A stretch of DNA of 28,885 nt from JAWLGJ01 sp041685145 (GCA_041685145.1 JAWLGJ010000034.1:1-28885), one strand, 5' to 3'. Positions 6,731 to 15,862 are shown, numbered from the stretch's first letter. The notes: a model not told the origin generated them from the letters alone. Translations and numbers: made by a program.

Positions 6731-7459
6731 GTGACAACGCTGTTCGCGGTCCTCTATTACCTCGCTACGGCCGTGTTCGTGGCCGGGCTGGTTGCCAAGG
6801 TGGTGCAGTACGCGCGCACGCCGGCGCCGTTGAAGATCGCCACCACCCCGGCGCCGCTGACCCGGCCGCGCGCGGGCCTGCGGCTGGCCCGCGAGGTCGT
6901 TGTCTTCGAGAGCCTGTTCAAGTCCAACAAGGTCTTGTGGGCCTTCGCCGCGCTGTTCCACCTGGGGCTGCTGCTGGTGCTGGTGCGGCATCTGCGCTAC
7001 TTCCAGGAGCCGGTGTGGACGCTGGTGGCGCTGGTGCAGCCCTTCGCCGCCATCTTCGGGTTGATGATGATGGGCGGGCTGGCCCTGCTGCTGCTCCGCC
7101 GCCTGGTGTCCGAACGCATCCGCTATATCAGCGGCGTTTCCGATTACCTGATGCTGCTGCTGTTGCTGGGCATCGGCGCCTCGGGCATGGCGATGAAGAT
7201 GCAGGCCCACACCGACATCGTCGCCGTCAAGGCGTTCTTCCTGGGGCTGATGCGCCTCAATCCGCAGCCGCTGCCCGCCGACCCGGCCTTGATCGCGCAT
7301 CTGCTGCTGGTGGCGGCGCTGATGATCGTCTTCCCGTTCAGCAAGCTGCTGCACGCGCCGGGCGTGTTCTTCAGCCCCACCCGCTACCAGATCGACGACG
7401 CGCGCGAGCGCCGGCACCTCGCCCCCTGGGCGGCCGGGCTTGAGCGCGGCGGGAACTGA
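6731..7459 (+). CDS. dsrM: DsrM, NarI-like membrane cytochrome b
   Basis: DsrM is the diheme b-type membrane subunit of DsrMKJOP and links the quinone pool to DsrK. The protein has 242 residues with about five membrane helices (e.g. LFAVLYYLATAVFVAGLV, LMLLLLLGIGASGMAMKM) and helix-borne histidines near LFHLGLLL, VRHLRYF and LIAHLLL. I start it at GTG 6731 because GGAG lies 8 bases upstream and the length then matches family members; an upstream ATG at 6668 lies inside the hairpin. It is followed 23 bases later by dsrK. Confidence 0.93.
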   Translation: MTTLFAVLYYLATAVFVAGLVAKVVQYARTPAPLKIATTPAPLTRPRAGLRLAREVVVFESLFKSNKVLWAFAALFHLGLLLVLVRHLRYFQEPVWTLVALVQPFAAIFGLMMMGGLALLLLRRLVSERIRYISGVSDYLMLLLLLGIGASGMAMKMQAHTDIVAVKAFFLGLMRLNPQPLPADPALIAHLLLVAALMIVFPFSKLLHAPGVFFSPTRYQIDDARERRHLAPWAAGLERGGN

Positions 7460-7482
7460 CGAGGGCCAAGGAGGTCGTTACG

Positions 7483-8976
7483 GTGGCTGCGAAATTCGAC
7501 GTTCCCGCGCTTGACGAAACGCCGACGGTGCCGGCGCTGGCGCCCGATGCGATGGCGCATTCCAAGCCCTTCGTCGCCGCGCCCGAGCACAACGAGGCCC
7601 TGGGCTTCCCCGGCGAACTGGTCGACGGCTGGGAGAAGAAGGCCATCGCCGCGATGGGCGAGCTGCTGGACAAGTACCAGTCGCTGCGGGTGTATCTCGA
7701 CGCCTGCGTCAAATGCGGCTCGTGCGCCGACAAGTGCCATTATTTCCTGGGCACCGGCGATCCCAAGAACATGCCGGTGGCGCGGCAGGATCTGTTCCGC
7801 TCGGTCTATCGCCGCTATTTCACGCCGCTGGGCAAGGTGGCGCCGGGGCTGGTGGGGGCGCGCGACATGACGCGCGACGTGCTGGACGAGTGGTACACCT
7901 ACTTCCACCAGTGCTCGCAGTGCCGCCGCTGTTCGGTCTATTGCCCCTACGGCATCGACACCGCCGAAATCTCGATGGCGGCGCGCGAGATCATGGACCG
8001 CGTCGGGCTCGGGCAGAAGTATTGCAACGAGATCATCGGCAAGGTCTACAAGATCGGCAACAATCTAGGCCTGCCCGGTCCGGCCCTCGAAGACACGCTT
8101 GAGGGCCTGGAGGAGGACGTCAAGGACGAGACCGGCGTCGACGTCAAGTTCCCGGTCGATGTCGAGGGCGCCGAGGTGCTGCTGATCACCCCCTCGGCCG
8201 ACTTCTTCGCCGAACCGCATGTCGACGGCCTCATCGGCTACGCCAAGGTCTTCCATCAGGCCGGCATTTCCTGGACGCTGTCCTCCTACGCCTCCGAGGC
8301 GGCCAATTTTGGCATGTTCATCGGTTCCTACGAGAACATGCGCCAGGTGGCGCTGCGCATCCGCAAGGCGGCCCTGGATTTGAAGGTCAAGCGCATCGTC
8401 TTCGGCGAGTGCGGCCACGCCTGGCGCGTCGCCTACAGCTTCCTGAACACCTTCGCCGGGCCGTGGGATTTCCTCGATCCCAACTACCCGGTGCCGCAGC
8501 ACATCCTGGAGGTCACCCACGGCCTTATCCAGCGCGGCGGCCTGAAGCTGGACAAGGAAGCCAATTCCGACAAGGTGCTGACCTTCCACGATTCCTGCAA
8601 CGTGGCCCGCGCCACGCGCATGGGCGACCGCCCCGGCGGGCAGTTCGCCATCCCGCGCGCGGTCATCCAGGCCTGCGTGCCTAAATTCGTCGACATGCAC
8701 CCCGACACCATCGGCGACAAGACCTTCTGCTGCGGCGGCGGCGGCGGCCTCTTGACCGACGACCTGCTGGAGCTGCGGGTCAAGGGCTCCAAGCCGCGCA
8801 TGGAGGCGCTGGCCGACGTGATGAAGCGCGAGGGCGTCACCCACATGGCCGCCATCTGCGCCATCTGCAAAAGCCAGTTCTCGAAGGTAATGCCTTACTA
8901 CGACATCCCCATGGATACCGTCGTCAGCGTGCATCAGCTCGTCAGCGACGCGATCCGGTTGGGCAGCAACGACTAA
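7483..8976 (+). CDS. dsrK: DsrK, HdrD-like iron-sulfur subunit
   Basis: DsrK is the cytoplasmic catalytic subunit of DsrMKJOP and is thought to act on the DsrC disulfide or trisulfide with a special [4Fe-4S] cluster. The protein has 497 residues. Two ferredoxin motifs appear at C75/C78/C81/C85 and C144/C147/C150/C154. Heterodisulfide-reductase-type CCG elements follow: GECGHAW near 308, HDSCNVARA near 369, CCGGGGG at 416-417 and CAICKS near 459. Translation starts at GTG 7483, preceded by AAGGAGGT at 7 bases. DsrMK is the conserved core of the complex. Confidence 0.96.
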   Translation: MAAKFDVPALDETPTVPALAPDAMAHSKPFVAAPEHNEALGFPGELVDGWEKKAIAAMGELLDKYQSLRVYLDACVKCGSCADKCHYFLGTGDPKNMPVARQDLFRSVYRRYFTPLGKVAPGLVGARDMTRDVLDEWYTYFHQCSQCRRCSVYCPYGIDTAEISMAAREIMDRVGLGQKYCNEIIGKVYKIGNNLGLPGPALEDTLEGLEEDVKDETGVDVKFPVDVEGAEVLLITPSADFFAEPHVDGLIGYAKVFHQAGISWTLSSYASEAANFGMFIGSYENMRQVALRIRKAALDLKVKRIVFGECGHAWRVAYSFLNTFAGPWDFLDPNYPVPQHILEVTHGLIQRGGLKLDKEANSDKVLTFHDSCNVARATRMGDRPGGQFAIPRAVIQACVPKFVDMHPDTIGDKTFCCGGGGGLLTDDLLELRVKGSKPRMEALADVMKREGVTHMAAICAICKSQFSKVMPYYDIPMDTVVSVHQLVSDAIRLGSND

Positions 8977-9022
8977 GACCCGCCGGCCCGTTTCCGGCGA
9001 AAGGTTGGAGAGGGAGACGAAG

Positions 9023-10963
9023 ATGGCAGAAACGACCGCGTTGACCTGGCGCCGCTACCAGGACGGCGACTGGCAGGCCCGTGCCTGGCGCGAGGAGATT
9101 TTCCAGGCGAGCTGGTCGCACAAGTGCCCGACCTACGTCCACCGCACGCCCCCGTGCCAGGGAAGCTGCCCCTCCGGCCACGACATTCGCGGCTGGTTCG
9201 ACATCGTCCGCGGCCTCGACAAGCCGCCGGCGGACATGCCGTGGCAGGAATACCTGTTCCGGCGCATGGTCGAGGCCAATCCCTTCCCGGCGATCATGGG
9301 CCGCGTCTGCCCGGCGCCGTGCCAGGGCGGCTGCAACCGCAACGCGGTCGAGGAACACCTCTCCATCAACGCGACCGAGCACTATATCGGCGACTGGGCG
9401 ATCGAGCACGGCCTCGCCCTCGACAAGCCCGCCAAGGACACCGGCAAGAAGGTGGCGGTGATCGGCGGCGGCGTTGGCGGCATGTCGGCGGCCTATCACC
9501 TGCGCCGCCGCGGCCACGCGGTGACGGTGTTCGAGGCGCGGCCGAAGCTGGGCGGGATGCTGCAATACGGCCTGCCGGCCTATCGCACCCCGCGCGAGGT
9601 GGTGGACGCCGAGATCAAGCGCATCCTCGACATGGGCGGCATCGAGGTCCGCACCTCGACCCGCGTCGGCCGCGACATCACGCTCGATGACCTCGACGGC
9701 CAGTTCGACGCCGTCTTTTGGGCGCTGGGGGCGCAGTCGGGACGCAACCTGCCGGGCGTGCCGGGCGTCGACGCCCCCAATGTCGTCACCGCGCTGGAAT
9801 ACCTGCGGGCCTTCAACGAGGGCCGCCTGAAGGCGGTGACGCCGCGGGTGGTGGTCGTCGGCGGCGGCGACACCTCGATGGACGTTGCCTGCGTGGCCCG
9901 CCGCCTGGGCACCGTCGACGGCCTCGCTGGCGACAACCTGCCCGAGGCCATCGCCACCGGCGAGGGCGAGCAGCAGCTTCCCGCCGGCGACAAGCGCCTG
10001 CCCGACGTCATCCTCACCTCGCTGCTGCCCGAGAACGAGATGTTCGCCACCCCGCGCGAGGTGCGCGACGCCAAGGCGGAAGGGGTGCAGATCAAGGCCG
10101 GCATCATGCCGCTGGAGGTCGTCAAGGGCGCCGACGGCCGCGCCACCGCCATCAAGATGTGCGAATGCACCATGAAGGGCATGACGCCCGAGCCGGTGGC
10201 GGGCACCGAATTTACCCTGGAGGTGGACCTGCTGGTCGTCGCCATCGGCCAGAGCGGCAATCTGGAGGGTCTGGAACTGCTGGACAACGGCAAGACCTTC
10301 ATCGACGCCGACAAGCTGTTCCGCGTCAAGGGCCGCGACAAGCACTTCGTCGGCGGCGACGTGGTGCGCCCGCACCTGCTGACCACCGCCATCGGCCACG
10401 GCCAGATCGCCGCCGAGGGCATCGACCTGTACGTCAACGGCCGCGAGTTGCCGGCCAAGCGCCCCAAGGTCGACAAGCCGGTGCGCTACAACGTGCTGGA
10501 GGAGTTGCACCAGCGCGGCCTGGATCCCGAGCCCTACACGCCCGCCGGCGTGCACGGCACCGACGCCGCCCGCTTCGCCGTCCACAATTTCGAGGACCGC
10601 TCGGCGCACGAGATCGTCAAGGCCGAGGACATGTTCCTGGGCCACTTCACCTACAAGCCCCGCGCCCGCCGTGGCGAGACCGAGGTCGACGCCCGCAACG
10701 TGCTGGGCAATTTCGACGAACGCCTGCGCGGGTTGAGCGAGGAGCAGATCAAGGAGGAAGCCAAGCGCTGCATGAGCTGCGGCCTGTGCTTCGAGTGTGA
10801 CAACTGCGTGGTGTTCTGCCCGCAGGAGGCGGTCAAGCGCGTGCCCGCCAAGGAGCGCGCGGTGGGGCGCTACGTCTACACCGATTACAGCCGCTGCGTC
10901 GGCTGCCACATCTGCCACGACGTCTGCCCCACCGGCTATATCCAGATGGGACTGGGGGAATAG
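9023..10963 (+). CDS. dsrL: DsrL, NAD(P)H-linked iron-sulfur flavoprotein
   Basis: DsrL is the GltD-like flavoprotein that works with rDsrAB and uses NAD(P)+ as electron acceptor; it is essential for stored-sulfur oxidation in Allochromatium. The protein has 646 residues. N-terminal cluster cysteines are C35, C45, C49, C96, C100 and C104. The FAD Rossmann motif VIGGGVGGMSAAYHL is near 147-160 and the NAD(P) motif VVVGGGDTSMD near 277. Two C-terminal ferredoxin clusters start at C583 (CMSCGLCFECDNC) and C625 (CVGCHICHDVCP). The ATG at 9023 has GGGAG upstream; an in-frame TTG at 9005 overlaps that site and is rejected. dsrL is found in oxidative systems and in a few other lineages. Confidence 0.96.
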   Translation: MAETTALTWRRYQDGDWQARAWREEIFQASWSHKCPTYVHRTPPCQGSCPSGHDIRGWFDIVRGLDKPPADMPWQEYLFRRMVEANPFPAIMGRVCPAPCQGGCNRNAVEEHLSINATEHYIGDWAIEHGLALDKPAKDTGKKVAVIGGGVGGMSAAYHLRRRGHAVTVFEARPKLGGMLQYGLPAYRTPREVVDAEIKRILDMGGIEVRTSTRVGRDITLDDLDGQFDAVFWALGAQSGRNLPGVPGVDAPNVVTALEYLRAFNEGRLKAVTPRVVVVGGGDTSMDVACVARRLGTVDGLAGDNLPEAIATGEGEQQLPAGDKRLPDVILTSLLPENEMFATPREVRDAKAEGVQIKAGIMPLEVVKGADGRATAIKMCECTMKGMTPEPVAGTEFTLEVDLLVVAIGQSGNLEGLELLDNGKTFIDADKLFRVKGRDKHFVGGDVVRPHLLTTAIGHGQIAAEGIDLYVNGRELPAKRPKVDKPVRYNVLEELHQRGLDPEPYTPAGVHGTDAARFAVHNFEDRSAHEIVKAEDMFLGHFTYKPRARRGETEVDARNVLGNFDERLRGLSEEQIKEEAKRCMSCGLCFECDNCVVFCPQEAVKRVPAKERAVGRYVYTDYSRCVGCHICHDVCPTGYIQMGLGE

Positions 10964-10967
10964 CACC

Positions 10968-11384
10968 ATGCTGGCGCGCGCGCGGTCCGTCCTGCTGTCG
11001 GCCGTCCTGCTGGGGGCGATGCTCGCCGTCGCCCCCCTGGCGGCCTTCGCCGCCGACGGCGTGCCCTTCCCGGTGGTCCCGAAGGCGACCGGGGGGGAGT
11101 GCGTCGAAGACCCCGAGGTGATGCGCCGCGACCACATGGAATTTCTCAGGCACCAGCGCGACGACACCATGCGCCAGGGCATTCGCACCGAGCGGCACAG
11201 CCTCAAGGGCTGCATCGACTGCCACGCCGTGGCCGGCGACGACGGCCGGCCGGTGGGCATCGACAGCGAAGAGCATTTCTGCCGGGTCTGCCACGATTAC
11301 GTCGCCGTCAAGCCGGACTGCTTCGGCTGTCACGCCAGCCGACCGGACGAGCCCGATGCCGCCGGGCGGCAGGCGGCGCGTTGA
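10968..11384 (+). CDS. dsrJ: DsrJ, periplasmic triheme cytochrome c
   Basis: This 138-residue exported cytochrome of DsrMKJOP has a signal peptide or membrane anchor at residues 1-29 (cleavage possible after FAA). Three CxxCH heme sites are present: CIDCH, CRVCH and CFGCH. C45 in the ECVEDPEVMRRDHM region matches the unusual distal cysteine ligand known for one DsrJ heme. The ATG lies 5 bases after the dsrL stop, with GGGGGAA upstream overlapping the end of dsrL. The start is chosen because only this ATG gives a signal peptide. It exchanges electrons with DsrO in the periplasm. Confidence 0.94.
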   Translation: MLARARSVLLSAVLLGAMLAVAPLAAFAADGVPFPVVPKATGGECVEDPEVMRRDHMEFLRHQRDDTMRQGIRTERHSLKGCIDCHAVAGDDGRPVGIDSEEHFCRVCHDYVAVKPDCFGCHASRPDEPDAAGRQAAR

Positions 11385-11407
11385 GGACTGGGGGGATAGG
11401 AAGCGCG

Positions 11408-12148
11408 ATGAGCGAGAACAGCTGCGAGGCCAGCCGGCGCGGGTTCCTCAAGGGGGCGGCGGTCGCCGCCTTCGCGCTGGCGCCGGGCGTGATGCTGGTC
11501 GCCGGTCCGGCGCCGGCGCGCCCGCCGCATGTGCCGGCGCGCGAAACCCAGCGCTGGGGCCTGCTGGTGGACACCACCCGCTGCACCCAGGACTGCACCG
11601 CCTGCCTCAGCGCCTGCCGCACCGAGAACCGGCTGCACAGCTTCAACCGCCCGCAGACCGACCCGCAGTGGCTGCGCAAGGTGCATCTGAGGAACGAATC
11701 CACCGGCGCCGAGCACCACCTGCCGGTGATGTGCCAGCACTGCGCCGAGCCGCCCTGCGTCGATGTCTGCCCCACCGGCGCCTCGTTCAAGCGCGCCGAC
11801 GGCATCGTGCTGGTCGACCGGCACATCTGCATCGGCTGCCGCTATTGCATGATGGCCTGCCCCTACAAGGCGCGGAGCTTCGTGCACGAGCCGATCACCG
11901 ACCAGAACCCCGAGGTGCCGCGCGGCAAGGGCTGCGTCGAGGCCTGCACCCTTTGCGTCCACCGCGTCGACCGGGGCGAGGTGCCGGCCTGCGTGGAGGC
12001 CTGCGCCGGCAACGGCAACGGCGCCATGCTGTTCGGCGACCTCAACGATCCCGACAGCGAGATCGCGCGCCGCGTGCGCCAGGTGGGTACGCGCCAGCTC
12101 CGCGAGGATCTGGGGCTGAACACCGGCGTGCGCTACGAGGGGATGTAA
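11408..12148 (+). CDS. dsrO: DsrO, periplasmic iron-sulfur protein
   Basis: DsrO is the periplasmic electron-transfer subunit that docks on DsrP. The 246-residue protein begins with a twin-arginine signal (SRRGFLKGAA at 9-18), so it is exported folded with its clusters. Cysteine groups typical of the NrfC/DmsB family appear at C59/C63/C66/C70, C109/C112/C117/C121, C141/C144/C147/C151 and C176/C180/C183/C195/C199. AGGAA lies 5 bases before the ATG. It stands between dsrJ and dsrP, with three bases separating it from dsrP. Confidence 0.95.
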   Translation: MSENSCEASRRGFLKGAAVAAFALAPGVMLVAGPAPARPPHVPARETQRWGLLVDTTRCTQDCTACLSACRTENRLHSFNRPQTDPQWLRKVHLRNESTGAEHHLPVMCQHCAEPPCVDVCPTGASFKRADGIVLVDRHICIGCRYCMMACPYKARSFVHEPITDQNPEVPRGKGCVEACTLCVHRVDRGEVPACVEACAGNGNGAMLFGDLNDPDSEIARRVRQVGTRQLREDLGLNTGVRYEGM

Positions 12149-12151
12149 GCC

Positions 12152-13357
12152 ATGCACAACGCCGCCTTTCGAAGCGTCCCGGCCTACACCTCCGGTTGGT
12201 TCGTCCTGCTGGGCGGGCTGGCGGTGCTGCTGCTCGCCGGCCTGGGCGCCTTCTATTACATGGAGCACAACGGCCACCACGTCACCGGCATGACCAACCA
12301 GGTGGTCTGGGGAATGCCGCACGTCTTCGCCGTGTTCCTGATCGTCGCCGCCTCGGGCGCGCTCAACGTCGCCTCCATCGCCTCGGTGTTCGGGCGCAAG
12401 CTCTACAAGCCGCTGGCGCCGCTGTCGGCGCTGCTGGCCCTGGCGCTGCTGGCCGGCGGGCTGGCGGTGCTGGTCCTCGACCTCGGCCGCCCCGACCGGC
12501 TGGTGGTGGCGATGACCCACTACAATTTCAAATCCATCTTCGCCTGGAACGTCATCCTCTACACCGGCTTCTTCGTCGTGGTGGGGCTGTATGTCTGGAC
12601 CATGCTGGACCGTACCGTCCCCCACCTTCAGAAACCGGCCGGGATGCTGGCCTTCCTGTGGCGCCTGACGCTGACCACCGGCACCGGCTCGATCTTCGGC
12701 TTCCTGGTGGCGCGCGAGGCCTACAACTCGGCGATCATGGCGCCGCTGTTCATCGCCATGTCCTTCGCCTTCGGGCTGGCGATCTTCCTGCTGGTGCTGA
12801 TGGCGGGCTATGGAATGCTGGGGCGGCCGCTGGGCGACGCGCTGGTGACGCGGCTGGCGCGGCTGCTGGCGGTGTTCGTGGCGGCGGTGCTGTATTTCGT
12901 CGCCGTGCAGCACCTGACCAATCTCTACATCACCGAGCGCCACGGCGTCGAAGCCTTCATCCTGCGCGACGGCGGCGTCTATACGCTGCTGTTCTGGGCG
13001 GTGCAGATCGTGCTGGGCAGCCTGCTGCCGCTGGTGCTGCTGTTGCATCCCGGCCTGGTGCGCAAGCGGGCCAATGTGGCGCTGGCGTCGCTGCTGGTGG
13101 TCGTCGGCGGGCTGGCGCAGGTCTATGTCATCATCATCGGCGGCCAGGCTTACCCGTTGGAAACCTTTCCCGGCTACGAGGTGGTGGCGTCGGGCTTCTT
13201 CGACGGCCAGACCCACGCCTACACGCCGTCGCTGCCCGAAATCGTGCTGGGCCTCGGCGGCATCGGCATCGCCCTGGTGATTGTGATGCTGGGGGTGAGC
13301 GCGCTAAGGTTCCTGCCGGCGTCGCTGTCCGACGAGGCGGTGGGCGCCGAAGCCTAG
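12152..13357 (+). CDS. dsrP: DsrP, NrfD-like membrane subunit
   Basis: DsrP is a polytopic NrfD/PsrC-family membrane protein that connects DsrO to the quinone pool. The protein has 401 residues with about ten predicted helices (e.g. FVLLGGLAVLLLAGLGAFY near the N-terminus) and conserved family segments such as LDLGRPDRLVVAMTHYNFKS. GAGGGG lies near the end of dsrO, about 9 bases before the ATG. It is the last gene of the membrane complex; 38 bases separate it from the TrpD2-like gene, so transcription likely continues. Confidence 0.94.
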   Translation: MHNAAFRSVPAYTSGWFVLLGGLAVLLLAGLGAFYYMEHNGHHVTGMTNQVVWGMPHVFAVFLIVAASGALNVASIASVFGRKLYKPLAPLSALLALALLAGGLAVLVLDLGRPDRLVVAMTHYNFKSIFAWNVILYTGFFVVVGLYVWTMLDRTVPHLQKPAGMLAFLWRLTLTTGTGSIFGFLVAREAYNSAIMAPLFIAMSFAFGLAIFLLVLMAGYGMLGRPLGDALVTRLARLLAVFVAAVLYFVAVQHLTNLYITERHGVEAFILRDGGVYTLLFWAVQIVLGSLLPLVLLLHPGLVRKRANVALASLLVVVGGLAQVYVIIIGGQAYPLETFPGYEVVASGFFDGQTHAYTPSLPEIVLGLGGIGIALVIVMLGVSALRFLPASLSDEAVGAEA

Positions 13358-13395
13358 CCCGAGCATTCCCGCCAGCCGGAGAGAAAGGGGGCCGC

Positions 13396-14400
13396 ATGGC
13401 CCAGGAACACCCCTTCGCGCCCTATGTCCGCATCCTCGGCAAGGGGCCGCACCTGTCGCGGCCGCTGACCCGCGAGGAAACCCGCGCCGCCGCCCGCATG
13501 GTGCTGGCCGGCGAGGTCGAGCCGGTGCAACTCGGCGCCTTCCTGTGCCTGCTGCGGGTCAAGACCGAGACCCCGGACGAGATCGCCGGCTGGGTCGAGG
13601 CGGTGCAGGAGACCCTGGCCCCGCCCGCCGGGGCGCCGGCGGCGGACCTGGATTGGTCGTCCTATGCCGGCAAGTCGCGGCGCCTGCCCTGGTTCCTGCT
13701 GTCGGTGCTGCTGCTGGCCGGGAACGGCGTGCGCGTGTTCATGCACGGCACCGACGGCCACACCGCCAACCGCGTCTATGCCCGCCAGGCGCTGGCGGCG
13801 CTGGGCCTGCCGGTGGCGGCGTCGATGGCCGAGTCCGCCGGCCATCTGGCGGCGACCAATGTCGCCTTCCTGCCGCTGGAGCATATGCAGCCGCGCCTGC
13901 ACGAGATCATGGGCCTGAAGGCGCTGCTGGGCTTGCGCTCGCCCATTCACACGGTGGCGCGGTCGCTCAACCCCTTCCGGGCCGCGCATCAACTGGTCAG
14001 CGTCTTCCACCCCAATTACCGCGATGTCCACCAGCAGGCGGCGCAATTGCTGGGGCAGCCGCGCATGGCCGTCTTCAAGGGCGAGGGTGGCGAGATTGAA
14101 CGCCGTCCCGAGAAACCCTGCGTGGTGCAGACGGTCGTGGACGGCGCCACCGGCGGCGAGGAATGGCCGCCGATGGCGGTGACGCCGCCGCCGGGCTGGG
14201 ACGACGTCTCCGACCTGGGCCGCCTCGCCGCCCTGTGGCGCGGCGAAAGCGACGACGCCTATGCGACGGCCGTGGTCACCGGCACCGCCGCCGTTGCTCT
14301 GCGGCTGCTGGGCCGCGCCCCGTCGCCGGCGGCCGCCGAGGCCCTGGCGGCGGAGATGTGGCGCAACCGCGCGCGGGAGCGTCTGGCCGGGGCCGCCTGA
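13396..14400 (+). CDS. TrpD2/YbiB-like glycosyltransferase-family protein
   Basis: This 334-residue protein resembles the anthranilate phosphoribosyltransferase-like family (TrpD2/YbiB). Family-like segments are the N-terminal helical part (PLTREETRAAARMVLAGEV), LPWFLLSVLLLAGNGVRVF, FLPLEHMQPRLHEIMGLK and FKGEGGEIERRPE. The GTGGD PRPP-binding loop of true TrpD is not seen, so it is not the tryptophan enzyme. E. coli YbiB is known as a nucleic-acid-binding relative. GGAGAGAAAGGGGG precedes the ATG. The stop is separated from dsrN by one base, so the two are translationally coupled. This gene is not part of the classical dsr set; a link to siroheme-amide chemistry or regulation is only inferred from position. 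Confidence 0.85.
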   Translation: MAQEHPFAPYVRILGKGPHLSRPLTREETRAAARMVLAGEVEPVQLGAFLCLLRVKTETPDEIAGWVEAVQETLAPPAGAPAADLDWSSYAGKSRRLPWFLLSVLLLAGNGVRVFMHGTDGHTANRVYARQALAALGLPVAASMAESAGHLAATNVAFLPLEHMQPRLHEIMGLKALLGLRSPIHTVARSLNPFRAAHQLVSVFHPNYRDVHQQAAQLLGQPRMAVFKGEGGEIERRPEKPCVVQTVVDGATGGEEWPPMAVTPPPGWDDVSDLGRLAALWRGESDDAYATAVVTGTAAVALRLLGRAPSPAAAEALAAEMWRNRARERLAGAA

Positions 14401-14401
14401 C

Positions 14402-15793
14402 ATGGCCGCCCGGCTGCTGATTTCCGCCGCCCACAAGTCCTCCGGCAAGACGACGCTGAGCGTCGGCCTGTGCCGCGCCCTGGCGCGCCGGGGGCTGGCG
14501 GTGCAGCCCTTCAAGAAGGGGCCGGACTACATCGACCCCATGTGGCTGTCGCGCGCCGCCGGGCGCGAATGCTGGAATCTCGACTTCCACACCCAGGCGC
14601 CCGAGGCCATCCGCCGCGCCTTCGCCCGCCACGCCGCCGGCGCCGAGGTGGCGCTGATCGAGGGTAACAAGGGCCTCTATGACGGCATGGCGATGGACGG
14701 CCGCGACTCCACCGCCGGGCTGGCGCGGCTGCTGGCGGCGCCGGTGGTGCTGGTGTTGGACGCCCAAGGCATCACCCGCGGCGTCGCCCCGCTGCTGCAG
14801 GGCTATCGCGCCTTCGACCCGGCGGTGACCATCGCCGGGGTGATCCTCAACAAGGTTGCCGGCCCCCGCCACGAGGGCAAGCTGCGCGAGGTCATCGCCC
14901 ACTACGCCCCGGACCTTCCGGTGCTGGGCGCCGTCCACCGCCGCCCGTCGCTGCACCTGGCCGAACGCCATCTGGGCCTCATCCCCGCCAACGAGGCCGC
15001 CGGCGCCGAGGCCGCCATCGAGCGCTTCGCCGATGCCGTCGCCGAGCAGGTGGACCTGGATGCGCTGCTGGCGGTGGCCGAGGCGGCGCCGGCGCTCGCC
15101 GCGGCGCCCGCGCCGGCGCCCGCCATCCCGGCCCCGGACCTGCGCATCGGCGTCGCCCGCGACGCCGCCTTCGGCTTCTACTATCCCGACGACATCGAGG
15201 CGCTGCGCGCCGCCGGGGCGGAGCCGGTGTTCTTCGACACCCTGCGCGACGCCGGCCTGCCGCCCGACCTCGACGGCCTGTTCATCGGCGGCGGCTTTCC
15301 CGAGACGCAAATGGCGGCCCTGGAGGGAAATGCGGCGATGCGGGCCGCGATCGCCGCCGCCGTCGGCGGCGGGCTGCCCACCTATGCCGAATGCGGCGGC
15401 TTGATGTATCTGACGCGGGCGATCAACTGGCAGGGCGAGCGCCGCGCGATGGTCGGCGCCATCCCGGCGGAAACGGCGGTGCACCCGACGCCGCAGGGGC
15501 GCGGATATGTCAGGCTGGCCCCCACCGCCGCCTTTCCGTGGCCCGACCACGGCCCCGAGGAACAGCCGGGACACGAATTCCATCATTCGGCGCTGGTGGA
15601 TTTGGAGGCCGACCCGGTGTTCGCCTTCGCCGTGCGGCGCGGCCACGGCATCGACGGCCGCCACGACGGCCTGGTGATCGGCAACCTGCTGGCGGGCTAC
15701 GCCCATCTGCGCAGCACTGGCCCCGACGGCTGGGCGCCGCGCTTCGCCGCCTTCGTGCGCCAGATCAAGGGCGGCGCGCGGCGGGCGGTGTAG
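14402..15793 (+). CDS. dsrN: DsrN, siroheme amidase (cobyrinate a,c-diamide synthase family)
   Basis: DsrN is the CobB/CbiA-family enzyme that uses ATP and glutamine to amidate siroheme, giving the siroheme amide found in sulfite reductases of this type. The 463-residue protein has an N-terminal P-loop (SAAHKSSGKTTLS, 8-20) and the following FKKGPDYIDPMW substrate motif. A C-terminal class I glutamine amidotransferase domain has the nucleophile C331 in YAECGG and a late His pair (EFHHSAL). The length matches CbiA/DsrN. The ATG is one base after the preceding stop. A cobalamin role cannot be excluded by sequence, but the dsr context argues for DsrN. Confidence 0.92.
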   Translation: MAARLLISAAHKSSGKTTLSVGLCRALARRGLAVQPFKKGPDYIDPMWLSRAAGRECWNLDFHTQAPEAIRRAFARHAAGAEVALIEGNKGLYDGMAMDGRDSTAGLARLLAAPVVLVLDAQGITRGVAPLLQGYRAFDPAVTIAGVILNKVAGPRHEGKLREVIAHYAPDLPVLGAVHRRPSLHLAERHLGLIPANEAAGAEAAIERFADAVAEQVDLDALLAVAEAAPALAAAPAPAPAIPAPDLRIGVARDAAFGFYYPDDIEALRAAGAEPVFFDTLRDAGLPPDLDGLFIGGGFPETQMAALEGNAAMRAAIAAAVGGGLPTYAECGGLMYLTRAINWQGERRAMVGAIPAETAVHPTPQGRGYVRLAPTAAFPWPDHGPEEQPGHEFHHSALVDLEADPVFAFAVRRGHGIDGRHDGLVIGNLLAGYAHLRSTGPDGWAPRFAAFVRQIKGGARRAV

Positions 15794-15862
15794 GAGCGCC
15801 CGCAAGGCATGAATGGTGCGTTTAACGTTGCCGCCACCGCAGCCTTTACGCTAGGAAAGCGC

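Noticed and set aside
11356..14400. One 1014-residue open frame running through dsrO, dsrP and the TrpD2-like gene
   Set aside because: Only its last third is real protein (the TrpD2-like gene from 13396). The earlier part is an off-frame reading of dsrO and dsrP, so there is no fusion gene.
13396..14400. True anthranilate phosphoribosyltransferase (trpD)
   Set aside because: The GTGGD loop of TrpD is absent and the sequence blocks match the TrpD2/YbiB branch; no trp genes lie nearby.
2720..15793. Reductive (sulfate-reducer) Dsr system
   Set aside because: dsrEFH and dsrL are present and dsrD is absent, the combination known from sulfur oxidisers.
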